This document shows, in pieces, positions 1-6,354 of a DNA stretch of 6,482 nt. Position numbers and translations under genes: made by a program. The notes under the pieces are model-generated. The model saw only the letters and a list, made by a program, of their open reading frames with translations, searched no databases and was not told the DNA's origin. The number at the start of each line of letters is the position of its first letter. The first letter of the stretch is position 1. The stretch comes from CAZADA01 sp964636945 (GTDB lineage Bacteria > Pseudomonadota > Alphaproteobacteria > Caulobacterales > Maricaulaceae): positions 1-6,482 of the forward strand of contig CAZWVH010000101.1 in the NCBI GenBank assembly GCA_964636945.1, in the 5' to 3' direction.

Positions 1-62
1 GACCTTATCTTGTGCGCTGCGCCTTAAGGGAATGCAAGCAAGCTGCAAAAAGCAGTGGGAAA

Positions 63-824
63 TTATTCCGCAACGCCATTTTGCCGCCGAAGCCGTGCGC
101 GCACAACTAGCATAATAACGAGCCAGCCCACAGCTACGGCAACCAGGGCGATCGCACTGCCTATGCTTCGTCCGCTCAACACCTGCATAAGGCCTTGGCC
201 CGCAAACGCCACCAAAGCAATTTTCGGAATAGAACCCAACCCCGTGCCTGCGACGAACGGCAGGAAGGACATATGGGAGACGCCGGCGGCCATGTTGACA
301 ATTACCGCAGGAGCCAGCGGCACAAAACGCACGGTGAGACTCGCCCAGAACCCGTTCCTCCCAATAAATCGCGATAAACGATTGACTGTATCGCCGCCAT
401 AACGACGCAAGGTGTCCGCTCCCACCACACGGCCCAGCCAGAACATGACTCCCGCCGCCGCTACTGTGGCGATCCATGCATTGACGGCGCCGCGCATGGG
501 TCCGAACGCCACAACGGCGCCGGCGATGAGCGCGAATTGAGGGATGCCGATAAAGCCAGCAATGGTGAAAATCAGGATTGCAACGGGGAGCGCCCACACA
601 CTGTTGGCGTTGTTTTTCATCCACTCGATGAGTGGGGCGTCATCCTCGTCAAACACCACTTCAGCGCCGCCGATCCGTCCCAGTAAGAAGATCACAAGCA
701 CGCTCAGAAACAGCGCCAACGAAACCATAATGGAACGCACGGCGCGCGCATCGAGTGAATTTAAGAAGCGCAAGACTGGATTCATGCCAAGGATCAACGC
801 GTCTGACGAGTGAAACCGCGTCAA
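63..824 (-). CDS. TVP38/TMEM64 (VTT/DedA-type) family integral membrane protein
   Basis: Predicted 253-residue inner-membrane protein of the VTT (DedA/TVP38/TMEM64) family. Members of this superfamily include lipid scramblases and putative proton-dependent transporters; the substrate here cannot be named. From the TTG start, a hydrophobic helix lies at about residues 31-48, followed by an acidic periplasmic-type stretch. The VTT core then covers about 80-215. It has the family Gly/Pro pattern: GFIGIPQFALIAGA near 90-103, LGR near 130-132, RFVPLAPA at 166-173, and a later LGSIPK segment followed by AFAGQG. A last membrane helix (about 222-240) precedes a basic tail. I chose TTG at 822-824 because AAGGAG sits 7 bases upstream (832-837). 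The next ATG (783-785, 240 residues) has no Shine-Dalgarno. A longer reading from an ATG at 945-947 would overlap the miaA 3' end and is unlikely. The gene lies 44 bases downstream of miaA on the same strand, so it is probably co-transcribed. The family call is firm; the function is not. Confidence 0.87.
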   Translation of the reverse strand: MTRFHSSDALILGMNPVLRFLNSLDARAVRSIMVSLALFLSVLVIFLLGRIGGAEVVFDEDDAPLIEWMKNNANSVWALPVAILIFTIAGFIGIPQFALIAGAVVAFGPMRGAVNAWIATVAAAGVMFWLGRVVGADTLRRYGGDTVNRLSRFIGRNGFWASLTVRFVPLAPAVIVNMAAGVSHMSFLPFVAGTGLGSIPKIALVAFAGQGLMQVLSGRSIGSAIALVAVAVGWLVIMLVVRARLRRQNGVAE

Positions 825-831
825 TATCGTG

Positions 832-837
832 CTCCTT
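832..837 (-). promoter_or_regulatory. Shine-Dalgarno of the VTT membrane protein gene
   Basis: On the minus strand this reads AAGGAG, followed by 7 bases (CACGATA) and then TTG in frame with the membrane protein. It is the best ribosome binding site in the window. It decides the start in favour of TTG at 824 over the ATG 13 codons further in. Confidence 0.7.
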
Positions 838-868
838 GGCCTGTGACCAGCCGACAAATCAGCTTGCG

Positions 869-1807
869 TCACCTTTGCGCAGACGGTGTCCAGTCCTCGA
901 TCAGCGCCCCAATGGTTCCAAGATCGCCGGTGGACACTTTGCGCCAATCGCCCATGCGTCCCCGCACCCAGGTCAGCTGGCGTTTGGCGTAGCGGCGCGT
1001 ATCACGCTGCACCAACGACACGGCCTCGTCATGGGATAACCGACCCTCAATCTCTCCCATCAATTGTGGCACGCCCAACGCCTTCATGGCAGGAAAACTT
1101 GGGTCGAGATGGCGCGCGGCCAACGCGCTAACTTCGCCCAATCCATCCCTGGCAATGATGTGCGCGCGCTCGTCGATCTGTCGATAAAGCAGGTCGCGGT
1201 CAGGCGTGAGCGCAACACCCTTCCAGGCTTGAGAGGGAATGGCGGGCTTTGTCGTGCTTCGCCAGTCGCTGAGCGTGCGACCGGTCTGCAGTTTGACCTC
1301 AAGAATGCGAAACAGGCGCTGCTTGTCGGCAGGCTCCACCTTCGCGGCGGCATCCGGATCAATGATCATGGCCTGACGATGCAGCCGGCCCTCGTCGACC
1401 GCGTTGTCGTTCCACATCTGTCGAACCTCTTGGCGCACATTCGGGCCAATGTCGGGAATCTCAGCAAGACCAACGGTGAGCGCCTCGAAATACAAACCAG
1501 TCCCACCAACGATGATTACCGGGACACTTTGCGCGCGCAGTCGATCGAGCACTTGTGAGGTCTCGCGTAGCCATTGACCCACCGAATAGTCCTCGCCCGC
1601 ATCCACATGGCCATAAAGATGATGTGGCGCCCGCATTTCATCGGCCTCACTCGGCCGCGCCGTCACGATGCGCAGATCGCGATACACTTGCATGGAGTCA
1701 GCATTGACAATGTGCGCGCCCGTTTGCTCAGCCAAATTCAGGGCAAGCGCACTTTTCCCGCTTGCCGTTGGGCCGCAAATCAAAAGAATCGGGATGGTTT
1801 GGTTCAT
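869..1807 (-). CDS. miaA: tRNA dimethylallyltransferase (tRNA A37 prenylation)
   Basis: 312-residue MiaA, the usual length for the family. It transfers the dimethylallyl group of DMAPP to N6 of adenosine 37 in tRNAs that read UNN codons, in the cytoplasm; the i6A product is often further thiomethylated by MiaB. Visible signatures are the P-loop GPTASGKS at residues 12-19, the D37-S38 pair in NADSMQVYR, GGTGLYFEAL at 101-110 with the conserved Thr103, DKQRLFRILEV at 161-171 and KALGVPQL at 242-249. The C-terminal RRYAKRQLTWVR (271-282) is the family's tRNA-binding signature. The ATG at 1805-1807 gives a start 6 residues before the hydrophobic beta strand that leads into the P-loop, as expected; no strong Shine-Dalgarno is visible before it. 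It diverges from serB across 50 bases and precedes the VTT gene. No damage to key residues is seen. Confidence 0.97.
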   Translation of the reverse strand: MNQTIPILLICGPTASGKSALALNLAEQTGAHIVNADSMQVYRDLRIVTARPSEADEMRAPHHLYGHVDAGEDYSVGQWLRETSQVLDRLRAQSVPVIIVGGTGLYFEALTVGLAEIPDIGPNVRQEVRQMWNDNAVDEGRLHRQAMIIDPDAAAKVEPADKQRLFRILEVKLQTGRTLSDWRSTTKPAIPSQAWKGVALTPDRDLLYRQIDERAHIIARDGLGEVSALAARHLDPSFPAMKALGVPQLMGEIEGRLSHDEAVSLVQRDTRRYAKRQLTWVRGRMGDWRKVSTGDLGTIGALIEDWTPSAQR

Positions 1808-1857
1808 GCCACTGGGTATAGAACACGCGTTGAAGCTTGGATTGTCATATCGTCACT
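1808..1857. promoter_or_regulatory. Divergent miaA/serB intergenic region
   Basis: Fifty bases separate the miaA ATG (minus strand) from the preferred serB ATG (plus strand), so at least the core promoters must lie here or reach into the coding ends. The most AT-rich hexamer is TATAGA at 1817-1822, a possible plus-strand -10 for serB with a leader of about 30 bases. The same bases read on the minus strand give CTATAC/TATACC, a possible miaA -10 with a very short leader. TTGAAG at 1830-1835 is -35-like but is not matched by a good -10 at 16-18 bases. No clear operator or inverted repeat is seen. The assignments are guesses from consensus likeness. Confidence 0.35.
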
Positions 1858-2790
1858 ATGCCCCTTACCGCCATTGTCGTCGCCCCGCCCCATCGCGCCG
1901 AATTTGCGCGCCAGGGCCTGTTGTCTGCGTTTCTCGACACGCGCAATGGACGCCTCAAGCCGCTTGCACAACCGGAGGGGGCGGCACAATTGGCTGAAGC
2001 TCCGCTTGCGGCCTACAAAGTTCGGGTGGATGAAGCCGATCCCACCGTTTCGCGCCGCGCACTTGCGCTGATGTTTGCTGGCGAACCTGTCGATTGGTGC
2101 GTGTGTGAAGGCGATGCGCCGCGCCCGCGCGTTCTGATCAGCGATATGGACTCCACTCTGGTGCGCTGTGAAAGCCTGGATGAGTTGGCCGATGCTCTGG
2201 GATTTGGCGAGCCGGTCTCCGCCATTACTGAAAAAGCCATGCGCGGTGAACTTGATTTTGCCGGCGCGCTGCGCGAACGCGCGGCTTTGCTGAAGGGCGC
2301 GCCGGCCGAAATGCTGGAGACCGTGTGGACCGAGCGGATCCAACCCAACATCGCGCGCGGGGCAGCGACCTTGGTCGCCACGCTCAAAGCGCACGGCGCT
2401 TATACCGCCCTGGTGACCGGCGGATTTTCCTACTTCGCCGCACGCTTGGCCACGCTGATTGGCATGGATACGGTTCAAGCCAACGAGCTGAAAGTGTCAC
2501 GCGGGCGCATCACAGGCGATGTTAAGCGCCCGATACGCGACGGCGCAGCGAAACAGACAATGCTATCGGATTTGGCGTTTTCCCACGGCGAGGGCCCCGA
2601 AGACACCATCGCGCTCGGGGATGGGGCTAACGACATACCCATGCTTGAAGCAGCTGGACTGAGCATTGGCGTCGATCCCAAGCCGGTTTTGGCCAAAGTC
2701 GCGCATGGTCGGGTGTTGAGCGGCGATTTGCGCGCAGTATTATTGTTCCTGGGCATCCCGCCGAAAAACTGGACGGACTTGGAGCGCTGA
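1858..2790 (+). CDS. serB: Phosphoserine phosphatase
   Basis: 310-residue HAD-superfamily phosphatase that hydrolyses O-phospho-L-serine to L-serine, the last step of the phosphorylated serine pathway; cytoplasmic and Mg2+-dependent. HAD motif I is ISDMDST at residues 94-100, with nucleophile Asp96 and acid/base Asp98. The substrate-contact Glu105 lies in CESLDELAD. Motif II is ALVTGGF (Thr187, where many SerB have Ser). Motif III Lys is probably Lys232 in GAAKQTML. Motif IV is GDGANDIPML, with Asp255 and Asp259. Residues 1 to about 85 form a degenerate ACT-like N-terminal domain, as in other proteobacterial SerB. I start at ATG 1858 because the protein then opens directly into the first beta strand. 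An in-frame TTG at 1837 would add seven residues with no better ribosome site. Neither start has a good Shine-Dalgarno. The gene diverges from miaA and converges on the Do-type protease gene, so it is probably monocistronic. Confidence 0.96.
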   Translation: MPLTAIVVAPPHRAEFARQGLLSAFLDTRNGRLKPLAQPEGAAQLAEAPLAAYKVRVDEADPTVSRRALALMFAGEPVDWCVCEGDAPRPRVLISDMDSTLVRCESLDELADALGFGEPVSAITEKAMRGELDFAGALRERAALLKGAPAEMLETVWTERIQPNIARGAATLVATLKAHGAYTALVTGGFSYFAARLATLIGMDTVQANELKVSRGRITGDVKRPIRDGAAKQTMLSDLAFSHGEGPEDTIALGDGANDIPMLEAAGLSIGVDPKPVLAKVAHGRVLSGDLRAVLLFLGIPPKNWTDLER

Positions 2791-2799
2791 GGGGTCCTG

Positions 2800-4251
2800 T
2801 CAGTTCTGCGCCGCGTCGTCGCCCTCGTCGTCACCATCGGCGCCGTCCAGCACGGGCAGCACCGCATAAAACTGTGTGTCGCCATTGCGTGTGGTGACCC
2901 GCAACAAGATCGGCTCGCCTGACTGGGCCGCGTCTTCGGCCAAGCGCGCGGCGGCTTGGGGCGAACGCACTGGTTCACCGCCGATTTCAACGATGATATC
3001 GCCGCGATTGATGTAATCCGCGGCATCGCTTTGTGGGTCGACATAGGTGACGATCACGCCTTCGTCAGCTTCGCCAAAGCCGCGATAGGTGCGCAGCGTG
3101 TCGCGGTTCAGCGGCGCCACGGAAACACCCAACGCCGTGGCCGCGCCGCCTGGCTCGACGGGCGCAGCGAACACACTCTGACTGATGCGCGGTTTGGTGA
3201 CGGTGCGTTCTTCAATGGTCGCCGAAATGGTTTGCGTGCGACCGTCGCGCAGAATTTCCAGCTCCACCTCTTCACCGATGGGCGCCTGGGCGATGCGCGT
3301 CGATAAAGAGCGCTCGTTTTCCACGTCGCGACCGTCAATGGACACAATCAAATCGCCTTCGCGCAAACCAGCCACATCAGCCGGACCATCTTCGGTAATA
3401 TTGTTGACCAGTGCGCCGCGCGGACGTTCCAAGCCGAAGGCGGAGGCAATCCGGGCGTCAACGGGCTGAATGCGCACGCCGAGCGTGCCACGGCGGATTT
3501 CGCCCTGGTCTTGCAGGCGCTCGACGATGGTTGTGGCGAGATCTGAAGGGATCGAAAAACCCAACCCCACCGATGCGCCCGTGGGAGAGATGATGGCTGA
3601 GTTCACGCCAATGACTTCGCCATCCAGATTGAATAGCGGTCCGCCAGAGTTCCCCGGGTTAATTGCCGCGTCAGTTTGGATGAAGTTATCGTAGTTGCCG
3701 AACGAAATATTCCGGTCACGACCGGAGATCACGCCCACTGTGAGCGTCGAGCCGATGCCCAGCGGGTTGCCGATCGCCACCACCCAATCGCCCACGCGCG
3801 CCGCCTCGGAATTGCCAAACGAGACATAGGGCAAGGGTTCGTCGGATTGGATTTGAATGACGGCAAGGTCGGTTTCCTCGTCCTCGCCAATCAGTTCACC
3901 GGCAAAAGTGCGCCCGTCGGAAAACGCGATCTCCAACCGATCCGCGTCACGGATCACGTGTTCATTGGTGACCACAATGCCGCTGGGATCGATCACAAAG
4001 CCCGAACCAGCCGCCGATTGCGGCGTTTCTAGATCATTGTAGAATTCATTAAAGCGATTGAGCTCGGAGTCCTCGCTAAACCGGGGCATGCCCACAGACT
4101 GGCTGGCGCGAATATTGACCACGGCCGGCGCCACACGTTCAGCAAGGTCGGCAAAAGTGGGCGGAGTTTGCGCCTGAACCATCGGCGCCATTGCGCCAAA
4201 CGCCAACGCCAATCCCCCGCAAACGCCCCAAATCGCCGTGGTGTGGGTCAT
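2800..4251 (-). CDS. degP: Do/DegP-like periplasmic serine endoprotease with two PDZ domains
   Basis: 483-residue trypsin-like HtrA/Do protease, secreted to the periplasm, where the family degrades or chaperones misfolded envelope proteins. Residues 1-27 form a Sec signal peptide, with a hydrophobic run at 8-23 and a likely cut after VQA (25-27). The protease domain covers about 32-250, with catalytic His98 (TNEHV), Asp128 (ETDLAVIQI) and Ser202 (GNSGGP). The first PDZ covers about 255-345, starting RRGTLGVRIQPV; the second about 370-465. The protein ends in a short acidic tail (about 470-483, six Asp and one Glu). The N-terminal loop before the His strand is fairly short. The ATG at 4249-4251 gives a proper signal peptide; only a weak GGA precedes it. 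It follows hflC by 130 bases on the same strand, so it may be read with hflKC, from its own promoter, or both. The symbol is by family; degQ/degS-type naming is possible, but two PDZ domains argue against DegS. Confidence 0.95.
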   Translation of the reverse strand: MTHTTAIWGVCGGLALAFGAMAPMVQAQTPPTFADLAERVAPAVVNIRASQSVGMPRFSEDSELNRFNEFYNDLETPQSAAGSGFVIDPSGIVVTNEHVIRDADRLEIAFSDGRTFAGELIGEDEETDLAVIQIQSDEPLPYVSFGNSEAARVGDWVVAIGNPLGIGSTLTVGVISGRDRNISFGNYDNFIQTDAAINPGNSGGPLFNLDGEVIGVNSAIISPTGASVGLGFSIPSDLATTIVERLQDQGEIRRGTLGVRIQPVDARIASAFGLERPRGALVNNITEDGPADVAGLREGDLIVSIDGRDVENERSLSTRIAQAPIGEEVELEILRDGRTQTISATIEERTVTKPRISQSVFAAPVEPGGAATALGVSVAPLNRDTLRTYRGFGEADEGVIVTYVDPQSDAADYINRGDIIVEIGGEPVRSPQAAARLAEDAAQSGEPILLRVTTRNGDTQFYAVLPVLDGADGDDEGDDAAQN

Positions 4252-4381
4252 GTGATATCCATTTCAGCTTGCAGTCTGACAAGCACTAAAGGTCGCTGAG
4301 CGACGCCCAGGTTTCAAGTCATCAGTGATGCCGGCCGCATTAAATGGCGGTCATACTCCATCGCACATGACCGCCCAAGAC
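4252..4381 (-). promoter_or_regulatory. hflC-degP intergenic region with candidate heat-shock-like promoter
   Basis: 130 non-coding bases separate hflC from the protease gene. On the minus strand CTTGAAA (4312-4318) matches the -35 element of E. coli RpoH promoters. The expected -10 zone (roughly 4290-4298, reading AGCGACCTT) is a poor match to CCCCATNT, so this is only a candidate. A perfect 5-bp inverted repeat with a 3-base loop, GTCGC-TGA-GCGAC (plus-strand 4292-4304), sits inside the same zone. A second imperfect hairpin, CCGCATTAAATGGCGG (4335-4350), lies 31 bases past the hflC stop and has no T tract. I see no good Shine-Dalgarno for the protease gene and no small gene here. Confidence 0.3.
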
Positions 4382-5326
4382 CTATTCCTGTCCCGACTGA
4401 TTGCCGAAATAGCGGAAGAATTCGGAGTCAGGGGAAAGTATGAGGGGCGTGTTGTCACCAATCGACCGTTCATAGGCCTGAAGCGACCGGTAGAATTCAA
4501 AGAATTCCGGATCGCGCCCGAAAGCCCGGCCGTAAATTGCTTGGCGTTCACCGTCGCCTTCACCGCGTAACCGCTGGTCTTGTTCGTTCGCTTCAGCCTC
4601 AATGACGCGGACTTGGCGGCGCGCGTCAGCCTCGATGCGCGCGGCTTCCTCGCGGCCTTCGGCGCGAATGCGCGTGGCTTCCTGCCTGCGTTCGGACACC
4701 ATGCGTGCAAACACTTGGTTGCGGTTTTCTTCGGGCAATTCTACCCGCTTGATGCGCACGTCGATGATTTCCACGCCTAACTGAGTTTCTTGAACGCGTT
4801 CAGCCACACGATCACGAATGCGCGACATCAGCTCCGCGCGCTGTCCGGAAATAATCTCCGTGGACGGGACGGTACCCAGAACTTCGCGCGTGGCGGTCTG
4901 GAGAATGCTTTCGATACGCTGACGGCCGCGCTCCTCGTTATTCACGCGCTGGAAGAACTGAAGCGGATCTGTAATGCGCCATCTGGCAAATGCATCCACG
5001 GTCAAACGAACATTGCTGCCTTGGCTCCCCGCGAGACCAAAAACATCGGCGCCCTCCGCATCGTCGGGAATATCACCCGCGGTGATTGTCTGGGACTCAA
5101 GGTCCAGAAACAGATTGCGCTTGTCGAAGTATTCGACTTGTTGCACGAACGGGATTTTGAAATGAAGACCAGCCTCATCTGAACCAACTTCATTGATCAC
5201 TTCCACCGGCGCACCGAGTTGCAGCACAAGCGCCTGCTCTCTTTGGTTTACGATAAAGGCGGAGTTTAACACCGTAATGATCACGATGCCGATCAAGATA
5301 AGCAAAAAAACCTGAATGCGTCCCAT
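4382..5326 (-). CDS. hflC: FtsH protease modulator HflC (SPFH/band 7 membrane protein)
   Basis: 314-residue HflC. With HflK it forms the large SPFH cage that encloses FtsH in the inner membrane and modulates its proteolysis; most of the protein lies on the periplasmic side. A single N-terminal anchor covers residues about 5-24 and is followed by FIVNQREQALVLQLG, the family opening. The SPFH/band 7 domain continues to about 205, with VDAFARWRITDPLQFFQRV at 110-128 and DVRIKRVELPEE at 189-200. A charged Arg/Glu/Ala-rich coiled coil follows (about 203-262), then the EFFEFYRSLQAYE segment and the LSPDSEFFRYF C-terminus typical of HflC. An Asp/Gly-rich insertion of about 20 residues (84-104) interrupts the usual short link in the SPFH domain. 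The ATG at 5324-5326 lies 2 bases after the hflK stop, with GGTGGG 8 bases upstream inside the hflK 3' end, consistent with translational coupling. Confidence 0.96.
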   Translation of the reverse strand: MGRIQVFLLILIGIVIITVLNSAFIVNQREQALVLQLGAPVEVINEVGSDEAGLHFKIPFVQQVEYFDKRNLFLDLESQTITAGDIPDDAEGADVFGLAGSQGSNVRLTVDAFARWRITDPLQFFQRVNNEERGRQRIESILQTATREVLGTVPSTEIISGQRAELMSRIRDRVAERVQETQLGVEIIDVRIKRVELPEENRNQVFARMVSERRQEATRIRAEGREEAARIEADARRQVRVIEAEANEQDQRLRGEGDGERQAIYGRAFGRDPEFFEFYRSLQAYERSIGDNTPLILSPDSEFFRYFGNQSGQE

Positions 5327-5328
5327 GA

Positions 5329-6330
5329 CTATTGCCCACCTTGATTTGAGTTACTCTGGCGCGACCGAATGAGTTCATTGAGTGGCAAATACGGCACCGT
5401 GCCACCCTCTCCCGACTCATCGAGCAAAACTACGTTCGATCGCGACAGCACACGCTCGACAGCCTCTTTATGCATTGAAGCGCGAACAACCTCGGGAAAC
5501 TGCTGATACTGCTCAAAGATCGAAATAAATCGGTCCGCCTCGCCTCGCGCTTCTGCGATAACCGCCTCTTTGTAAGCGCGCCCTTGTTCCACGATGCGGG
5601 CTGCCCGGCCACGCGCTTGAGGCACAATACTGTTTGCCGTGGCCGTAGCGTTTTGGATCAGCGTTTCGCGCTCGCTGCGCGCATCTTGCACGTCAAGAAA
5701 CGCTTCGCGCGGACTGATCTGGGCGAGCTGTTGTTCGCCATTGCGAATGATCGGTTGGCCTTCGGAGTCCAGGGCGACAACCGAAACCTGATCTTCCGGT
5801 AAGTTCGGTGTGCGCACCAGGACGTTGGTGACTTGGATGCCCGCTTCATATTCATCCAACGTACGCTGGATCACATCTTGAACCTGGTCAGCGATAGCCG
5901 GGTCATTCTCCAACACCGGCTGCAAACGGGTTTGGCCCACCACTTCGCGCATGGCGCTCTCGGCAACTGATTGCAGCGTGGCGCGTGGGTCGTCGATCTT
6001 GAACAAGTAATTGCTGACATCGTTTTCGCGGTTACCGACCTCCCACTGAACTTCGAACACCAAATCGACGATGTTCTGGTCGCCGGTGAGCATCAGCGTT
6101 TCGGTGCGCGACCCACCGGCGATTCCGCCAATTTGATCGGCCTGAGACCGTTCAGTTTCCGGTGTTTCCGCCACCTCGATCGGCACTGGAAGCTTCCAGT
6201 GAAATCCACTGCCTTCCACGCGCTCAAGTTTCCCAAACCGTAAGACCACGCCTTCCTGGTTCGGTTGCACGATGTACCACCCCGATCCGGGCCATGCGAA
6301 CCAAACAATCAACGCGAGCGCGATGATCAA
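5329..6330 (-). CDS. hflK: FtsH protease modulator HflK, main body (anchor, SPFH domain, coiled coil); 5' part interrupted
   Basis: 333 codons from the TTG at 6328-6330 cover most of HflK, the partner of HflC in the FtsH-enclosing SPFH complex. Numbering from that TTG, residues 1-13 belong to the membrane anchor. GWYIVQPNQEGVVLRFGK (17-34) is the classic HflK opening of the SPFH domain. LMLTGDQNIVDLVFEVQW lies at 79-96. An insertion-like stretch sits at about 175-206 before the coiled coil. ARGEADRF and the FPEVVRASMHKEAVERVLS segment precede LLDE and a polar Ser/Asn/Gln tail. This start is only the first possible one after an in-frame TAG at 6355-6357. It has no Shine-Dalgarno and would trim the front of the anchor. 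The natural start lies beyond the right edge, and the upstream codons in the same frame (6358-6480) still look like HflK. Treat the gene as partial and interrupted. Its stop (5329-5331) is 2 bases before the hflC ATG. Confidence 0.93.
   Translation of the reverse strand: MIIALALIVWFAWPGSGWYIVQPNQEGVVLRFGKLERVEGSGFHWKLPVPIEVAETPETERSQADQIGGIAGGSRTETLMLTGDQNIVDLVFEVQWEVGNRENDVSNYLFKIDDPRATLQSVAESAMREVVGQTRLQPVLENDPAIADQVQDVIQRTLDEYEAGIQVTNVLVRTPNLPEDQVSVVALDSEGQPIIRNGEQQLAQISPREAFLDVQDARSERETLIQNATATANSIVPQARGRAARIVEQGRAYKEAVIAEARGEADRFISIFEQYQQFPEVVRASMHKEAVERVLSRSNVVLLDESGEGGTVPYLPLNELIRSRQSNSNQGGQ
5335..5340 (-). promoter_or_regulatory. Shine-Dalgarno of hflC inside the hflK 3' end
   Basis: On the minus strand GGTGGG ends 8 bases before the hflC ATG, within the last hflK codons. 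It supports the chosen hflC start and its coupling to hflK translation. Confidence 0.5.
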
Positions 6331-6354
6331 AAAGAACGCGCCAAAGCCGCCGAC

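Noticed and set aside
42..54. CTGC-AAAAA-GCAG hairpin just past the VTT gene stop as a terminator
   Set aside because: The stem is only 4 bp and no T tract follows it on the minus strand.
1..62. Left-edge sequence as the end of another gene (for example a plus-strand tail reading DLILCAAP then TAA at 25-27)
   Set aside because: Eight codons are too few to support any gene, and no other signal is seen in these 62 bases.
786..947. Longer N-terminus for the VTT protein starting at an ATG inside miaA
   Set aside because: The extra residues read through the miaA 3' end in another frame and are not membrane-like; the AAGGAG-TTG start at 824 is better.
1064..1558. Plus-strand open frame of 164 codons opposite miaA
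   Set aside because: It is antisense to a confident miaA with all its motifs, and its translation has no recognisable domain; long antisense frames are common in GC-rich genes.
1804..2478. Minus-strand open frame of 224 codons opposite serB
   Set aside because: It mirrors the serB codon pattern, and its His/Arg/Ala/Gly-rich product matches no family I recognise; serB itself is certain.
3676..4032. Plus-strand open frame of 118 codons opposite the Do protease gene
   Set aside because: It lies wholly antisense to the protease catalytic domain and has no motif or ribosome site.
4335..4350. Imperfect hairpin after hflC as an intrinsic terminator
   Set aside because: The stem is short with a bulge, and CCGGCATCAC follows it rather than a T tract.
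4325..4570. Plus-strand open frame of 81 codons starting in the hflC-degP gap
   Set aside because: Most of it is antisense to the hflC 3' end, its product has no recognisable motif, and no good Shine-Dalgarno precedes the ATG.
4790..5182. Plus-strand open frame of 130 codons opposite hflC
   Set aside because: It is antisense to the HflC SPFH domain, with no domain or start signal of its own.
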